Shown here in pieces: positions 6,122 through 13,430 of a stretch of DNA of 13,430 bases (positions are counted from its first letter, which is position 1; each line of letters starts with the position of its first letter). The stretch is from NCBI GenBank assembly GCA_023271515.1, contig JALPXQ010000032.1, positions 1 through 13,430 on the forward strand, in the 5' to 3' direction. The notes beneath the pieces were generated by a model. The model ran no database searches and was not told the origin of the DNA. It worked only from the letters and a program-made list of their open reading frames with translations. The stretch comes from Dehalococcoidia bacterium (GTDB taxonomy: Bacteria > Chloroflexota > Dehalococcoidia > SZUA-161 > SpSt-899). A program made the translations under genes and the position numbers.

Positions 6122-6805
6122 TTACCGATCGGCTTTCTCCAGGAGGTCAGGGCGGCGGGCGAGGGTTCGAAGGACAGCCTGCTCACGGCGCCACCTGGCA
6201 ATCTCAGCATGATTTCCGGAAAGTAACACCGGTGGAACTTCCCATCCACGGAATATCTGCGGTCGAGTATACTGCGGGTACTCCAGGAGGCCGCCGGAAT
6301 GCGAATCGTCCCTCACCGATTCCGGCGAGCCGAGGACACCGGGGATGAGTCTTACCACGGCATCGCAAACCACCATGGCGGCCGGCTCTCCGCCGGTCAG
6401 AACATAATCGCCGATGCTAATCTCGTCGGTGACCAGGTATTCCCTCACCCGTTCATCAACCCCCTCATAGTGTCCGCAGACAAGTATGAATCGAGAGTAT
6501 GCCGCCAGTTCCTCAGCCACCTGCTGGGTGAAAAGTCTGCCCTGAGGGGTGAGCAATATGACTGGAATCCGGGATTCTCCCTTTATTGCTTCCACCGCAG
6601 AGAACAGTGGTTCCGGCATGAGCACCATCCCCGACCCTCCTCCATAGGGGTAGTCATCGACTACGCGGTGTTTGCCGAGACCGTAATCGCGCAGATTATG
6701 GATGACGATCTCAACGAACTTGTTGTCCCTGGCTCGCCTGATGATGCTCTCATCAAAGGGGCCACTGAACATATTCGGAAACAGGGTTACGATGTCGATG
6801 CGCAT
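6122..6805 (-). CDS. trmD: tRNA (guanine-37-N1)-methyltransferase TrmD
   Basis: TrmD methylates N1 of G37 in tRNAs with a G at position 36, using SAM, and prevents +1 frameshifting. The 227-aa protein begins MRIDIVTLFPNMF and shows the family's trefoil-knot (SPOUT) motifs: YGGGSGMVLMPEPL (around residue 55), HYEGVDERV, DEISIGDYVLTGGEPA, and DSHSGGLLEYPQYTRP, which contains the family's catalytic Asp. These are followed by the conserved C-terminal part VPPVLLSGNHAEIARWRREQ. It is slightly shorter than E. coli TrmD (255 aa) but lacks no motif and looks functional. ATG at 6805 follows GGGGGAGG at about 4 nt. That start overlaps the last codons of the upstream kinase pseudogene. The usual partners rpsP, rimM and rplS are absent from the window. 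Confidence 0.96.
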   Translation of the reverse strand: MRIDIVTLFPNMFSGPFDESIIRRARDNKFVEIVIHNLRDYGLGKHRVVDDYPYGGGSGMVLMPEPLFSAVEAIKGESRIPVILLTPQGRLFTQQVAEELAAYSRFILVCGHYEGVDERVREYLVTDEISIGDYVLTGGEPAAMVVCDAVVRLIPGVLGSPESVRDDSHSGGLLEYPQYTRPQIFRGWEVPPVLLSGNHAEIARWRREQAVLRTLARRPDLLEKADR

Positions 6806-7467
6806 GGTGCCTCCCCCAACGGCAGCGCCACCTTAAAGCTCGCTCCGCCAGCGGGGCTATCTTCAACCCATATCTTGCCACCTAACGCTCGAGTGACAAT
6901 ACTATAGGCAATGGAGAGACCCAGACCAGGCTCCCTGGTGGTAAAGAACGGGTCAAACAGTCTCGTTTTCAGCTCGTCTGGAACCCCGAAGGCATTGTCG
7001 GCAAATCCAAACACCACATATTCATGTCCTTCTAAGAAACGATCCCCTTTCTTCCGGATGGACATACAGGTCGAAAACTTGCTTTCCCAGCAGCTCGTCC
7101 CTGGAGTAACCGGTGATCTCCTCCATGGCCGGATTTGCTTCCAGGATTCTTCCCCCTACCTCTGCTGAGTGTCTGAATATCCCTAATTTAACATTGGTTA
7201 CCAGACCGCGGTATTTTTCCTCAGATTCCCGGAGCGCCTCCTCTGCTCGCTTGCGCTTGGTGATGTTGCGTGCAATATGGATGACCTGGGCTATCTCACC
7301 TTTTTCGTTTCTTATCGGGGAAGTTGAAACCTCCACATATATTTTCCTACCATCTTTGTCATAGTGTATATGCCCGGCTAATGCATGATAACCTGTTCTT
7401 AGTGTTTCTGATAAGGGGCAAATATCATTTGTATGAGTTGTTTTTTCGTCTTATCTTCATCACCCAT
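6787..7467 (-). pseudogene. PAS-domain histidine kinase, broken by deletions and frameshifts
   Basis: A two-component sensor kinase remnant. ATG at 7467 has an excellent AGGAGG site 7 nt upstream and opens MGDEDKTKKQLIQM, typical of soluble PAS kinases, but the frame stops at 7399 (QKH). A second frame then encodes a PAS/PAC segment (CPLSETLRTG, HYDKDGRKIYVEVSTSPI, ARNITKRKRAEEALRESEEK) and another PAS start (NPAMEEITGYSRDELLGKQV), ending at 7022. A third frame carries only the end of the HATPase domain (ADNAFGVPDEL, RLFDPFFTTREPGLGLSIAY). Missing are the phospho-acceptor His domain, the N box and the G-T-G part of the G2 box, which reads REPGLGLS directly. At least two internal deletions or shifts exist, near 7430 and 7045. 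The final codons overlap the trmD start, so trmD probably depended on this transcript. Confidence 0.85.
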
Positions 7468-7578
7468 TCTCCCACCTCCTGAAGTTGGAGCCGGCACAAA
7501 AGGGACAAGCAACATCCGCAGCGAGCCGCGATGTCGTCGTTCTCCCGATAGCCGCCCGGTTTGCAGACATGATAACAT

Positions 7579-7608
7579 ATGATACTCCTTCCATTTGGGC
7601 ATTGTCAA
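7579..7608 (-). promoter_or_regulatory. Putative promoter upstream of the kinase pseudogene and trmD
   Basis: On the minus strand a perfect -35 TTGACA (7603-7608) and -10 TATCAT (7579-7584) are separated by 18 bp. Transcription would start about 105 nt before the kinase ATG. With the kinase broken, this may now mainly serve trmD, whose ATG lies about 770 bp downstream. Confidence 0.45.
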
Positions 7609-7642
7609 TCCATTCCGTTTCTTGATGCGAACAACACGCCGG

Positions 7643-7698
7643 CGGCATCTGAGGATGCCGACTCCCCGTGAATAACCTCTGCGGGGGAGCCTCCTCAG
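7643..7698 (+). promoter_or_regulatory. Hairpin-rich leader with alternative pairings
   Basis: The first hairpin is perfect: CGGCATC (7643-7649), loop TGAG, GATGCCG (7654-7660). A second can form between CTCCCC (7662-7667) and GGGGAG (7685-7690). CTGAGGA (7649-7655), which overlaps the first hairpin's loop and arms, is also an exact complement of TCCTCAG (7692-7698), so the two folds exclude each other. The element lies 50-105 nt before the long mannose-activation gene. No known riboswitch consensus is recognised and there is no T-run. Confidence 0.3.
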
Positions 7699-7703
7699 CT
7701 GTG

Positions 7704-7732
7704 TTGCCTTCCAGACCCCTCTGCGCTATGAT
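7704..7732 (+). promoter_or_regulatory. Weak candidate promoter before the mannose-activation gene
   Basis: TTGCCT (7704-7709) and TATGAT (7727-7732) are spaced by exactly 17 bp. Initiation near 7739 would leave only about 11 nt before the ATG at 7750 and would clip the ribosome binding site, so transcription more likely starts further upstream. Confidence 0.25.
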
Positions 7733-7749
7733 AAGTAAAGGTGAAGATC

Positions 7750-10700
7750 ATGCATCGGGCTAACATTCAGGACATGCATGTGGCGGTTGAGGCCGACCGC
7801 GGCTTCGACGTCATCATCGTCGTCTCCTCAGACAGGAATCAGGCGGATTTCTGGCAGAGCCGATTGGAAGCCTCCCGCGGCTCGGTCACCGGCCGAAAGG
7901 CGCAGATCATATCCGTTGAGGAGGACTGGCCGGGCGGGGCAGGTCAGTTGTTGGGCACACTCTATGCCTGGGAAAAGGCACGGGCCAACTGCAGCTTGCA
8001 TGAGACTCTCCGGAGCGGCGGATCGGTGGCGATGTACCATACCGCCGGTAAGGGCATGAGAATGGCGCCGCTACCTGCCGCCGAGGCCAATAACAAGTCA
8101 GCCATCAAGCTGCCCCGGCTGATCGAGATAGACGGCAAAAAGACTGCCCTGACCGTCCTGGAAGGGGTGATCTTCCAGACGGGTCTATTTGCGGCCTCCC
8201 GCGGGGGAAGGCTGTGCGTCTTCTGGGGTGATCAGATATTCATCCCCTCGAGGCCGGTGGATTTTGAGGGGAGGCATCATGCCGAGATACTGAGCATCGG
8301 GGCCGAAATACCGTCCGATGAAGATGTCTGGAAGAGTGAGTGGCAGAGCTACGGACTCCTCATCCCCACCGCCGGCGGCGAGGTTCTGCAGAGGGAAAAA
8401 CAGACCTGGAGCGAACTAAAGCAGTTGATAGACCGGGGAATCGCCCAGCCGGATGAATCGGGGAGGATAATCCTGGGGAAGAGCCTGGGGTGCTTTTCCA
8501 TCTCTCACGCCCTGCTGGAAGCCTTACGCCGGGAATTCGCCGGAGAGCTTGCCGGGAAGCGAGCCAGGATGGATACCGACCCTCACCTGTGGATGCCTCT
8601 CACCTCCACCCGGGAGGAGTTCGTATCTGGCGGAGGCGATGAAGCGCTCTGGGAAAGGGTGAATGGATTCAAAAGGCGGTTTCTTGCCCGGGAAGGACAG
8701 GGACTGAGGCTGATCGGGGATAAGGACCTGGGCAGCCAGACCCTCTGGTGGGACTACGGTCAGCTCCGACTTTATCATGCGGGCTTTCTCCGGCTGCTGG
8801 AAAAATCTCTCGAGGGGGAATGCCTGAGGCAGTTTTACGACCTCGAAGAATACTGGATAGAAAGCTCTCATTCGGGTGAACTGCTGGTGGAAAACTCTAT
8901 ATTGCTCGATACTCAGGCCAAAGGCAAGGTGAAGGACAGTGTTCTCCTGGGAGTGAGCGCCGATTACCTCGACATCTCCGGGAGCGTGACAATCAATAGC
9001 TCCCTTTCCCGGGCACGAGCCAGGGACGCCCTGATCTACAACTGTATCGATCTGACAAACATAGCGCTATCCTCCGGCGAGGTAGTGGCGGATACATTCC
9101 TGCCGTCTTATGGCCGGGTGAGGATGAAGACTGAGCTTCGGCGGGATGGCAAGAAGGAATGGATAGAGACAATCCCGGGAAACCCGTATTCCTTTGAAGA
9201 ATTGCACAAACTTGTGATGACACAACCGAAATCGGAAAGGAGCAGGTGGATGGGCTATTATCAGAATCGGGAGAAGATACAGGAATATCTGGAGCTACTG
9301 AAGCACGGATTCATCAAGCCAGCCGCCGACAATCTGGTGGAACTGGTATGGGGAGGGGATCACATCGAGAAGATGAAGGGGCTACCCCCTTCGGGCAGGA
9401 GCATCGGAGAATCGTGGGAGTGCTCCACCCATCCCCGGCACCCCTCAAGAGTCCGGCTGAACGAGGATTTGGAGATCACCTTGATCGATCTCTTGAGCTT
9501 GATGGGGGAAGATATCCTGGGCCGGGGGATAGCCAGTGAGTTCAAGGGACAGCTTCCGATACTCTTCAAATTCATCGACGCCCGGCAGGATCTCTCGGTT
9601 CAGGTGCACCCCTCGGACGAGAAGGCAAGGGAGCTGGGAGAGAGCGACACCGGGAAGAACGAGGCCTGGCTGGTGCTCCATGCCGAAGAGGGTGCCGTGA
9701 TGTATCTGGGATTCAAGGAGGATGTGGCCCGGGATGAATTCGAGGAGGCCCTCGCCTCGCCGGAGATAAATATCGCCGCGCGGTATCTGAATGCCCTTCC
9801 AGTGAAGGCCGGCGATATGCTGTTCAATCCCACAGGAACCATCCACGCCATCGGGAAGGGGGTGGTCCTGGCCGAAATTCAGCAGTCGTCGGGAATCACC
9901 TACCGGGTGTGGGATTGGAACAGGGTTCCGCAGAGGCCGCTGCACATAGCTAAAGCGATGGAGTCACTGAACTTTGGCCAGACCACCAGGGCGGACTTCG
10001 AACTGACCCCGAGGAGGCTGAGCGAGAAGGAGGAGCGACTGATAGATAGCTTTCACTTCTCGGTTGACCGCCTGACTCTGGCCGCCGGCGAAAAGCTTGT
10101 TGGGGAGACAAAAGGTGGTTTTCAAGTGCTTACCTGTCTTACGGGAAAAGTCGAACTGGTGGCGCAGGATTCGAGGGAGTGCCTCTCACAGTGGGAATCA
10201 CTGCTTGTCCCGGCTGCGCTGGGCCAATATGAGATCATCGCTCAGGAGGACTCCGTTCTCCTGAAGTCGTTCGTGCTCACCCCCCAGGACATCGATCCCG
10301 TAATCTTCCAGACCTACGATATCCGCGCCGTTGCCGACGCATATCTCTCAGACAGGGTATGCTATTATCTTGGAAAGGGCTACGGCACCTTTCTGCGGAG
10401 GCAAAATCCAGCGCCATCCCCAACGGTTACGGTGGGCGGAGGAGTCAGGCTTTCAACGGAGAGAATCCGTCGCCGGCTTATCGAGGGTATTCTTTCCACG
10501 GGGGTGAATGTTTATGATGTCGGCGTTACCTCGACCCCGGAACTCTACTTCTCCATCCCTTATCTTGATGCTGACGGTGGACTAAATATTACCGCCAGCC
10601 ATAATGATGCCGAAGACAACGGCTTAAAACAGGTGGTAAGAAGCGAAGATGGCTTCATCGCCAGCATCAATGCCGACCAGATGATTGAGATCAAGCAGAT

Positions 10701-12066
10701 AATCCTGGAGGGTGATTTTCTGGAGGGTGTGGGGAAGCTTATCCAGGTGGAAGAGGGTGAAGTGGTCCGATATCACAATGAACTGGTGAAGGCCAACTGC
10801 CGTCTGGGAAGGGAGATCTGGATATACTTGCTGGAAAGGTGGAGGAACCTAAAAGCCCTTCTTGACACCATCTCCCGACTGGACTTCCCGGAGAGGCTGG
10901 ATAGCACAAAATGGACTGAAATCAGGAGCGCCCTCGATCTGCCCCCGGATTTCGAGCAGCCCGCTACAGCGATAAATCATCCCCTGGAAGGGTTGAAGGT
11001 GGTCATCGATTTCGGGAATGGCTCGGGGTGGCGGACCAAAGGGATCTACTCCGACCTTGGAGCCGAGGTGATAGCCTTAAACGAAACCCCCGACGGCTCC
11101 TTCCCGGCCCACAAGCCGGACCCTATCAAGGCCAGGTACCGCAGACAACTGGAGCAAAGGGTGCTCCAGGAAGCTGCCGCCAGTCCTGATGAGGTGGTGG
11201 GGATTGGTCACGATGAAGATGGCGACCGGGTGATCTATGTCAGATCTGACGGCCTGGCGGTGGAAGGGGACAGAACCCTCGCTATTCAGGCCAAATCCAT
11301 AATCGCCGAGCACAGGAGAAGGAAGCTCCCCGGGAAGCCCCGATTCATCGGCGAGGTGAAGTTCTCGCGGATAGCCGAGGAGTTCATAACCAGGCATGGA
11401 GGGGAATACATCATGGTTCCCACCGGCCATGCCTTTATCAAAATGGGTGTCAGATCTTTGATTGCGGCGTTGAACTCTAACTCCCCGGAGATAGAATTAT
11501 TCGGGAAGAGGATCGATCTTAGGCTGAATAAGCAGCCGGTGGTGCTGGCAGCCGAGCTCTCCGGGCATCAGATGTCGGGGCACGAGGAGAACTGGATTTT
11601 CGATGATGCCAATCTGGCAGCCGTCAAGCTCCTTACCGTTATCGCCAGTGGCTTGAAGGAGGGGAAGACTTTCATTGACCTTGACCAAGAGGTGCCGCGA
11701 TACCCGGCAACGCCGGAGCTTAACATACGGCTGACCACCAATGTACTGGCAGAGAAGCAGGAAGCGGTGGATGCGGCAATCGGCCTCTTTCGCCAGAAGG
11801 GTTATGCCATTGACACCACTGACGGTGGCCTGATCAAGTGGGTTGATGAGGAGGGGCGGTGGGTGGGACAGGCTCTGATACGAAAGTCAAACACCCAGCC
11901 GATGATCATCTGCCGCGTCGAAGGCAGAGATGAAGGTTCCAGGATGGCGATCGAGGACGAGTTCCTCGGGGAACTCACCCAGGTCTCCACAGCAGCAATT
12001 CCCCGACTGGACCTGGCCTCAGAGGATTACATTCGAGGGATTCTGCCGCGGGTCTTGAGAAGGTAA
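7750..12066 (+). CDS. Trifunctional mannose-activation enzyme: nucleotidyltransferase / ManA / ManB
   Basis: A 1438-aa fusion of three cytoplasmic enzymes. Residues 1-~515 resemble sugar-phosphate nucleotidyltransferases: HTAGKGMRMAPL near 97-108, NKSAIKLP (Lys116, Lys120), WGDQIF (Asp161) and a probable beta-helix at ~375-455. Residues ~520-845 are a type I mannose-6-phosphate isomerase: WECSTHP near 556, VQVHPSDEK (His620, zinc ligand), GKNEAWLVL, GTIHAIGKG (His699) and YRVWDWNR. Residues ~848-1438 are a phosphomannomutase/phosphoglucomutase: FQTYDIRA, TASHND (Ser950, phosphoserine), HDEDGDR (Asp1155, 1157, 1159 for magnesium), PTGHAFIK (His1227), AELSGH (Glu1269, His1273) and RKSNTQP near 1380. 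Together they could convert fructose-6-phosphate to GDP-mannose; the nucleotide is inferred. ATG 7750 is preferred over GTG 7741 because AAAGGTG lies 6 nt upstream. All catalytic motifs look intact. A ~60-aa insert occurs at ~1015-1075 in the mutase. Confidence 0.9.
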   Translation: MHRANIQDMHVAVEADRGFDVIIVVSSDRNQADFWQSRLEASRGSVTGRKAQIISVEEDWPGGAGQLLGTLYAWEKARANCSLHETLRSGGSVAMYHTAGKGMRMAPLPAAEANNKSAIKLPRLIEIDGKKTALTVLEGVIFQTGLFAASRGGRLCVFWGDQIFIPSRPVDFEGRHHAEILSIGAEIPSDEDVWKSEWQSYGLLIPTAGGEVLQREKQTWSELKQLIDRGIAQPDESGRIILGKSLGCFSISHALLEALRREFAGELAGKRARMDTDPHLWMPLTSTREEFVSGGGDEALWERVNGFKRRFLAREGQGLRLIGDKDLGSQTLWWDYGQLRLYHAGFLRLLEKSLEGECLRQFYDLEEYWIESSHSGELLVENSILLDTQAKGKVKDSVLLGVSADYLDISGSVTINSSLSRARARDALIYNCIDLTNIALSSGEVVADTFLPSYGRVRMKTELRRDGKKEWIETIPGNPYSFEELHKLVMTQPKSERSRWMGYYQNREKIQEYLELLKHGFIKPAADNLVELVWGGDHIEKMKGLPPSGRSIGESWECSTHPRHPSRVRLNEDLEITLIDLLSLMGEDILGRGIASEFKGQLPILFKFIDARQDLSVQVHPSDEKARELGESDTGKNEAWLVLHAEEGAVMYLGFKEDVARDEFEEALASPEINIAARYLNALPVKAGDMLFNPTGTIHAIGKGVVLAEIQQSSGITYRVWDWNRVPQRPLHIAKAMESLNFGQTTRADFELTPRRLSEKEERLIDSFHFSVDRLTLAAGEKLVGETKGGFQVLTCLTGKVELVAQDSRECLSQWESLLVPAALGQYEIIAQEDSVLLKSFVLTPQDIDPVIFQTYDIRAVADAYLSDRVCYYLGKGYGTFLRRQNPAPSPTVTVGGGVRLSTERIRRRLIEGILSTGVNVYDVGVTSTPELYFSIPYLDADGGLNITASHNDAEDNGLKQVVRSEDGFIASINADQMIEIKQIILEGDFLEGVGKLIQVEEGEVVRYHNELVKANCRLGREIWIYLLERWRNLKALLDTISRLDFPERLDSTKWTEIRSALDLPPDFEQPATAINHPLEGLKVVIDFGNGSGWRTKGIYSDLGAEVIALNETPDGSFPAHKPDPIKARYRRQLEQRVLQEAAASPDEVVGIGHDEDGDRVIYVRSDGLAVEGDRTLAIQAKSIIAEHRRRKLPGKPRFIGEVKFSRIAEEFITRHGGEYIMVPTGHAFIKMGVRSLIAALNSNSPEIELFGKRIDLRLNKQPVVLAAELSGHQMSGHEENWIFDDANLAAVKLLTVIASGLKEGKTFIDLDQEVPRYPATPELNIRLTTNVLAEKQEAVDAAIGLFRQKGYAIDTTDGGLIKWVDEEGRWVGQALIRKSNTQPMIICRVEGRDEGSRMAIEDEFLGELTQVSTAAIPRLDLASEDYIRGILPRVLRR

Positions 12067-12593
12067 TACCAAGCCTCTGGACGGTAAGGTGTTACAGATG
12101 ATGCTCTGGGAATCGGCTCAGCCCATAGTAGCAAGGATGTGGGGTAATGGCTGCGGAGGGGAGGGGCTGATGGGAGAACCGTTGGAACGGGGGCACATCT
12201 TCCACTTCGACTAAACAGAAACTAAAACAAACCTTCGTCCTCTTGTACCACAGAGTCAGGTCTTGACTTTGGACCATGCTGCGACCATTGTAATGGCAGC
12301 AACAGATGAAGAGGGGAAGTGAAAAGCCAAGACCCCTACCGCTTCAGTGACAGAAGGGCCCTCCTTGATTTATGGAACCGTCTTGTCCCTTGCCAGCCCA
12401 TTCATGGTTCTTGGGCTGAACAATGGACGCAATGTTTCCCGCAGAGCTAACTGCAGGGCGAGGGTGGTCTATGGTCTAATCTCCCACCACCAACTTACCC
12501 CAAAACCGGCCGTGCTTGAGTAACCTCCTGCCTGATAGCTATCCTCGCAGGTAACCGTCTATGCCGGAGTTGATTCCGCCGAGTAGGAAAAAT
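12067..12593. other. Intergenic stretch without a supported gene
   Basis: About 520 bp between the mannose-activation gene and the presumed IS end. Both strands carry only short frames with no ribosome binding site and no family likeness. A small hairpin (TGCTG...CAGCA around CCATTGTAATGG, 12277-12301) is present but has no T-run, so no terminator is called. Confidence 0.6.
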
Positions 12594-12598
12594 GGCTC

Positions 12599-12659
12599 TT
12601 CTCCAAATGTAGTAGTAAAGGGTGATTCTCTTTCATAATGCCTTAAGCTTTTTGGAGAA
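12599..12659. repeat. Subterminal inverted repeat near the presumed IS end
   Basis: TTCTCCAAA (12599-12607) and TTTGGAGAA (12651-12659) are a perfect 9-bp inverted repeat 43 bp apart. The left arm forms part of the presumed terminal sequence GGCTCTTCTCCAAATG, so the right arm may be an inverted partial copy of the end, possibly a transposase-binding subsite. Confidence 0.5.
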
Positions 12660-12672
12660 TTAACAGCAGTAA

Positions 12673-12759
12673 CAATGTGGAGATTGTGGGTAACCCGAAG
12701 GGTTATCCAAGTATGTGGTTAAGTCGGAGACTTATCCACATACGTCAATATCCACATTG
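12673..12759. repeat. Nested palindrome able to form a three-way junction
   Basis: The outer arms CAATGTGGAGATTG (12673-12686) and CAATATCCACATTG (12746-12759) pair with 13 of 14 positions. Inside are two more hairpins. One is GGGTAACCC-GAA-GGGTTATCC (12688-12708), 9 bp with one G-T pair. The other has arms GTATGTGGTTAAGTC (12711-12725) and GACTTATCCACATAC (12729-12743) with a GGA loop, pairing 14 of 15. Nearly every base of the 87 is paired. It lies inside the presumed IS end and codes for nothing. Confidence 0.8.
12732..12740 (+). promoter_or_regulatory. DnaA-box-like sequence within the palindrome
   Basis: TTATCCACA is an exact match to the DnaA-box consensus TTATNCACA. A near match, ATATCCACA, is at 12748-12756. 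On the opposite strand of the same hairpins, TTAACCACA has one mismatch and ATCTCCACA has two. The likeness may be a by-product of the repeated GTGGAT/ATCCAC palindrome units. No dnaA, dnaN or AT-rich unwinding region is in the window. Confidence 0.3.
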
Positions 12760-12890
12760 ACCCTGGTCCCCTTCAGCAATATAGAGCCCTGATTTTAGCA
12801 ACCTGGCTTCTAGTGCAAACCATCCATCTCCAGTCTGGATAGAGCGCTGATGGACCGTCTGAATCTGAGCAGGGTATCTTCACCCCAAAA

Positions 12891-13430
12891 CTAGCTTGTA
12901 TCCAGCGGGGGTGAGCACCCTTGTTTGATCTTCAGCATAAAGTAGTCATCATCGTGAAAGCCATAGGCGATGCGCTTGATCACTTTGATCTTATTATTCA
13001 TCCCCTCTAATTTACCAGTGTTTATGGGGTAGCAGCAGTGGTTAATAAGGCCGTATCTGTAGCTATCCAGAGTCTGAGCAAACCTCACAAGAGGCTTAAT
13101 ATTACTGGCTCTGGCAGTGCTAATCCAAGAGTCAAGATATCGGTTAGCGCAACCCGGGGATTTATAATCCCAGAGCCTTTTCAAGTCATCTTTCAGCATA
13201 TAGGCGATGTTTATGTTCTCATTTAGGTCAAGCAATTTCTGAAGTTGTTCCTTCTGATCTGTCTTGAGTTTGTCCTGGTTCTTAAGGAGGAGATATTTGG
13301 TACCCTTGATAGCTTGTTTCTTCTCCTGAGTCGCTTTCTTGAACTCGACATTTCTTACTTTATCGATAACTTTGGAGTAGTTCTTGATCACATGAAATTT
13401 ATCCAACACTATTTTGGCTCCTGGAGCATG
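12891..13430 (-). CDS. ISL3-family transposase, N-terminus off the right edge
   Basis: The minus-strand frame is open to the window edge (HAPGAKIVLDKFHVIKNY at 13430 downward) and gives 179 residues; the first ~200 or more are outside. It is the C-terminal half of an ISL3-type DDE transposase. The family's second catalytic Asp lies in LDKFHV (codon 13401-13403) and the Glu in NTGKLEGMNNKIKVIKR (codon 13005-13007); the first Asp would lie beyond the edge. The frame ends KIKQGCSPPLDTS at the TAG at 12891-12893. Relatives usually stop soon after KIKQ, so the last ~8 residues may be read-through into non-homologous sequence after a truncation. An apparent GTG start at 13409 is only an internal codon, since the homology continues upstream of it. 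Confidence 0.88.
   Translation of the reverse strand, partial: HAPGAKIVLDKFHVIKNYSKVIDKVRNVEFKKATQEKKQAIKGTKYLLLKNQDKLKTDQKEQLQKLLDLNENINIAYMLKDDLKRLWDYKSPGCANRYLDSWISTARASNIKPLVRFAQTLDSYRYGLINHCCYPINTGKLEGMNNKIKVIKRIAYGFHDDDYFMLKIKQGCSPPLDTS

Larger units (their letters stand above)
12594..13430 (-). mobile_element. End of a probable ISL3-family insertion sequence
   Basis: The transposase fragment at 12891-13430 is ISL3-like. At 12594 the plus strand reads GGCTCTTCTCCAAATG, and ISL3-family ends commonly begin with GGCTCTT, so I place the element's transposase-3' end there, with the interior to the right. The opposite end is outside the window, so terminal repeats and the usual 8-bp target duplication cannot be checked. 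The ~300 bp between this end and the transposase stop is unusually long and structured, so the true boundary could be closer to 12890. Confidence 0.5.

Noticed and set aside
6299..6907. 202-codon plus-strand frame over trmD
   Set aside because: Antisense shadow of trmD, whose motifs are unambiguous.
7460..7648. 62-codon minus-strand frame with a CPFC motif
   Set aside because: It overlaps the kinase promoter and leader in another phase, and the single Cys pair is not enough to call a zinc protein.
7741..7743. GTG as start of the mannose-activation gene
   Set aside because: It has no ribosome site upstream and itself forms the end of the AAAGGTG that serves the ATG at 7750.
12310..12447. Small plus-strand frame containing DPYRFSDRRALLDLWNRL
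   Set aside because: It is about 45 codons, the only GTG start directly abuts a purine run with no spacing, and I recognise no family.
12673..12759. Chromosomal replication origin based on the DnaA-box match
   Set aside because: One exact box within a palindrome that itself generates the pattern, with no dnaA/dnaN neighbours and no AT-rich tract.

Overview
The window looks like a stretch of bacterial chromosome with an accessory, partly decayed character. The family mix (a small zinc-ribbon protein resembling DUF5679, TrmD, a fused mannose-activation enzyme and an ISL3-type transposase) suggests Chloroflexota, perhaps Dehalococcoidia. That assignment rests on remembered families, not on a marker-gene comparison.

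Region 1 (1-5419, minus strand) reads as the remains of an integron. At 5276-5419 is the last 47 codons of an integron-type tyrosine recombinase (IntI), with the GHKD and TMVYTHVLNRG motifs and the typical RSP-containing tail. Beyond its 3' end, in the same orientation, come three cassette-like units separated by attC-like sites. The first is attC-like site C (5100-5153) and a 257-aa SAM-dependent methyltransferase. The second is attC-like site B (4290-4347) and a ~1160-aa RecD-like helicase with a C-terminal PD-(D/E)XK-like nuclease. The third is attC-like site A (602-663) and an unrecognised protein that runs off the left edge. Integrase and cassettes pointing the same way is the 'reversed' integron layout. 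The helicase gene carries an apparent one-base insertion in a G6 run that cuts off its conserved C-terminal tail.

Region 2 (5420-7740) is a zone of gene decay around one intact housekeeping gene. It holds a DUF5679-like small gene fused out of frame to the intI remnant, the last ~70 codons of an RNA 3'-phosphate cyclase (rtcA) on the plus strand, degenerate short repeats, an intact trmD (minus strand), and a PAS-histidine kinase pseudogene whose end overlaps the trmD start.

Region 3 (7741-12066, plus strand) is one very long gene of about 1438 codons. It encodes, in order, a sugar-nucleotide transferase-like domain, a type I mannose-6-phosphate isomerase and a phosphomannomutase. Together these could take fructose-6-phosphate to GDP-mannose (or a related NDP-sugar) in one polypeptide. 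A hairpin-rich leader with two mutually exclusive pairings precedes it.

Region 4 (12067-13430) is ~520 bp with no supported gene, followed by the end of a probable ISL3-family insertion sequence. The transposase C-terminal half is on the minus strand and leaves the window on the right. Between the presumed IS end and the transposase stop is an 87-nt nested palindrome that can form a three-way junction and contains a perfect DnaA-box sequence.
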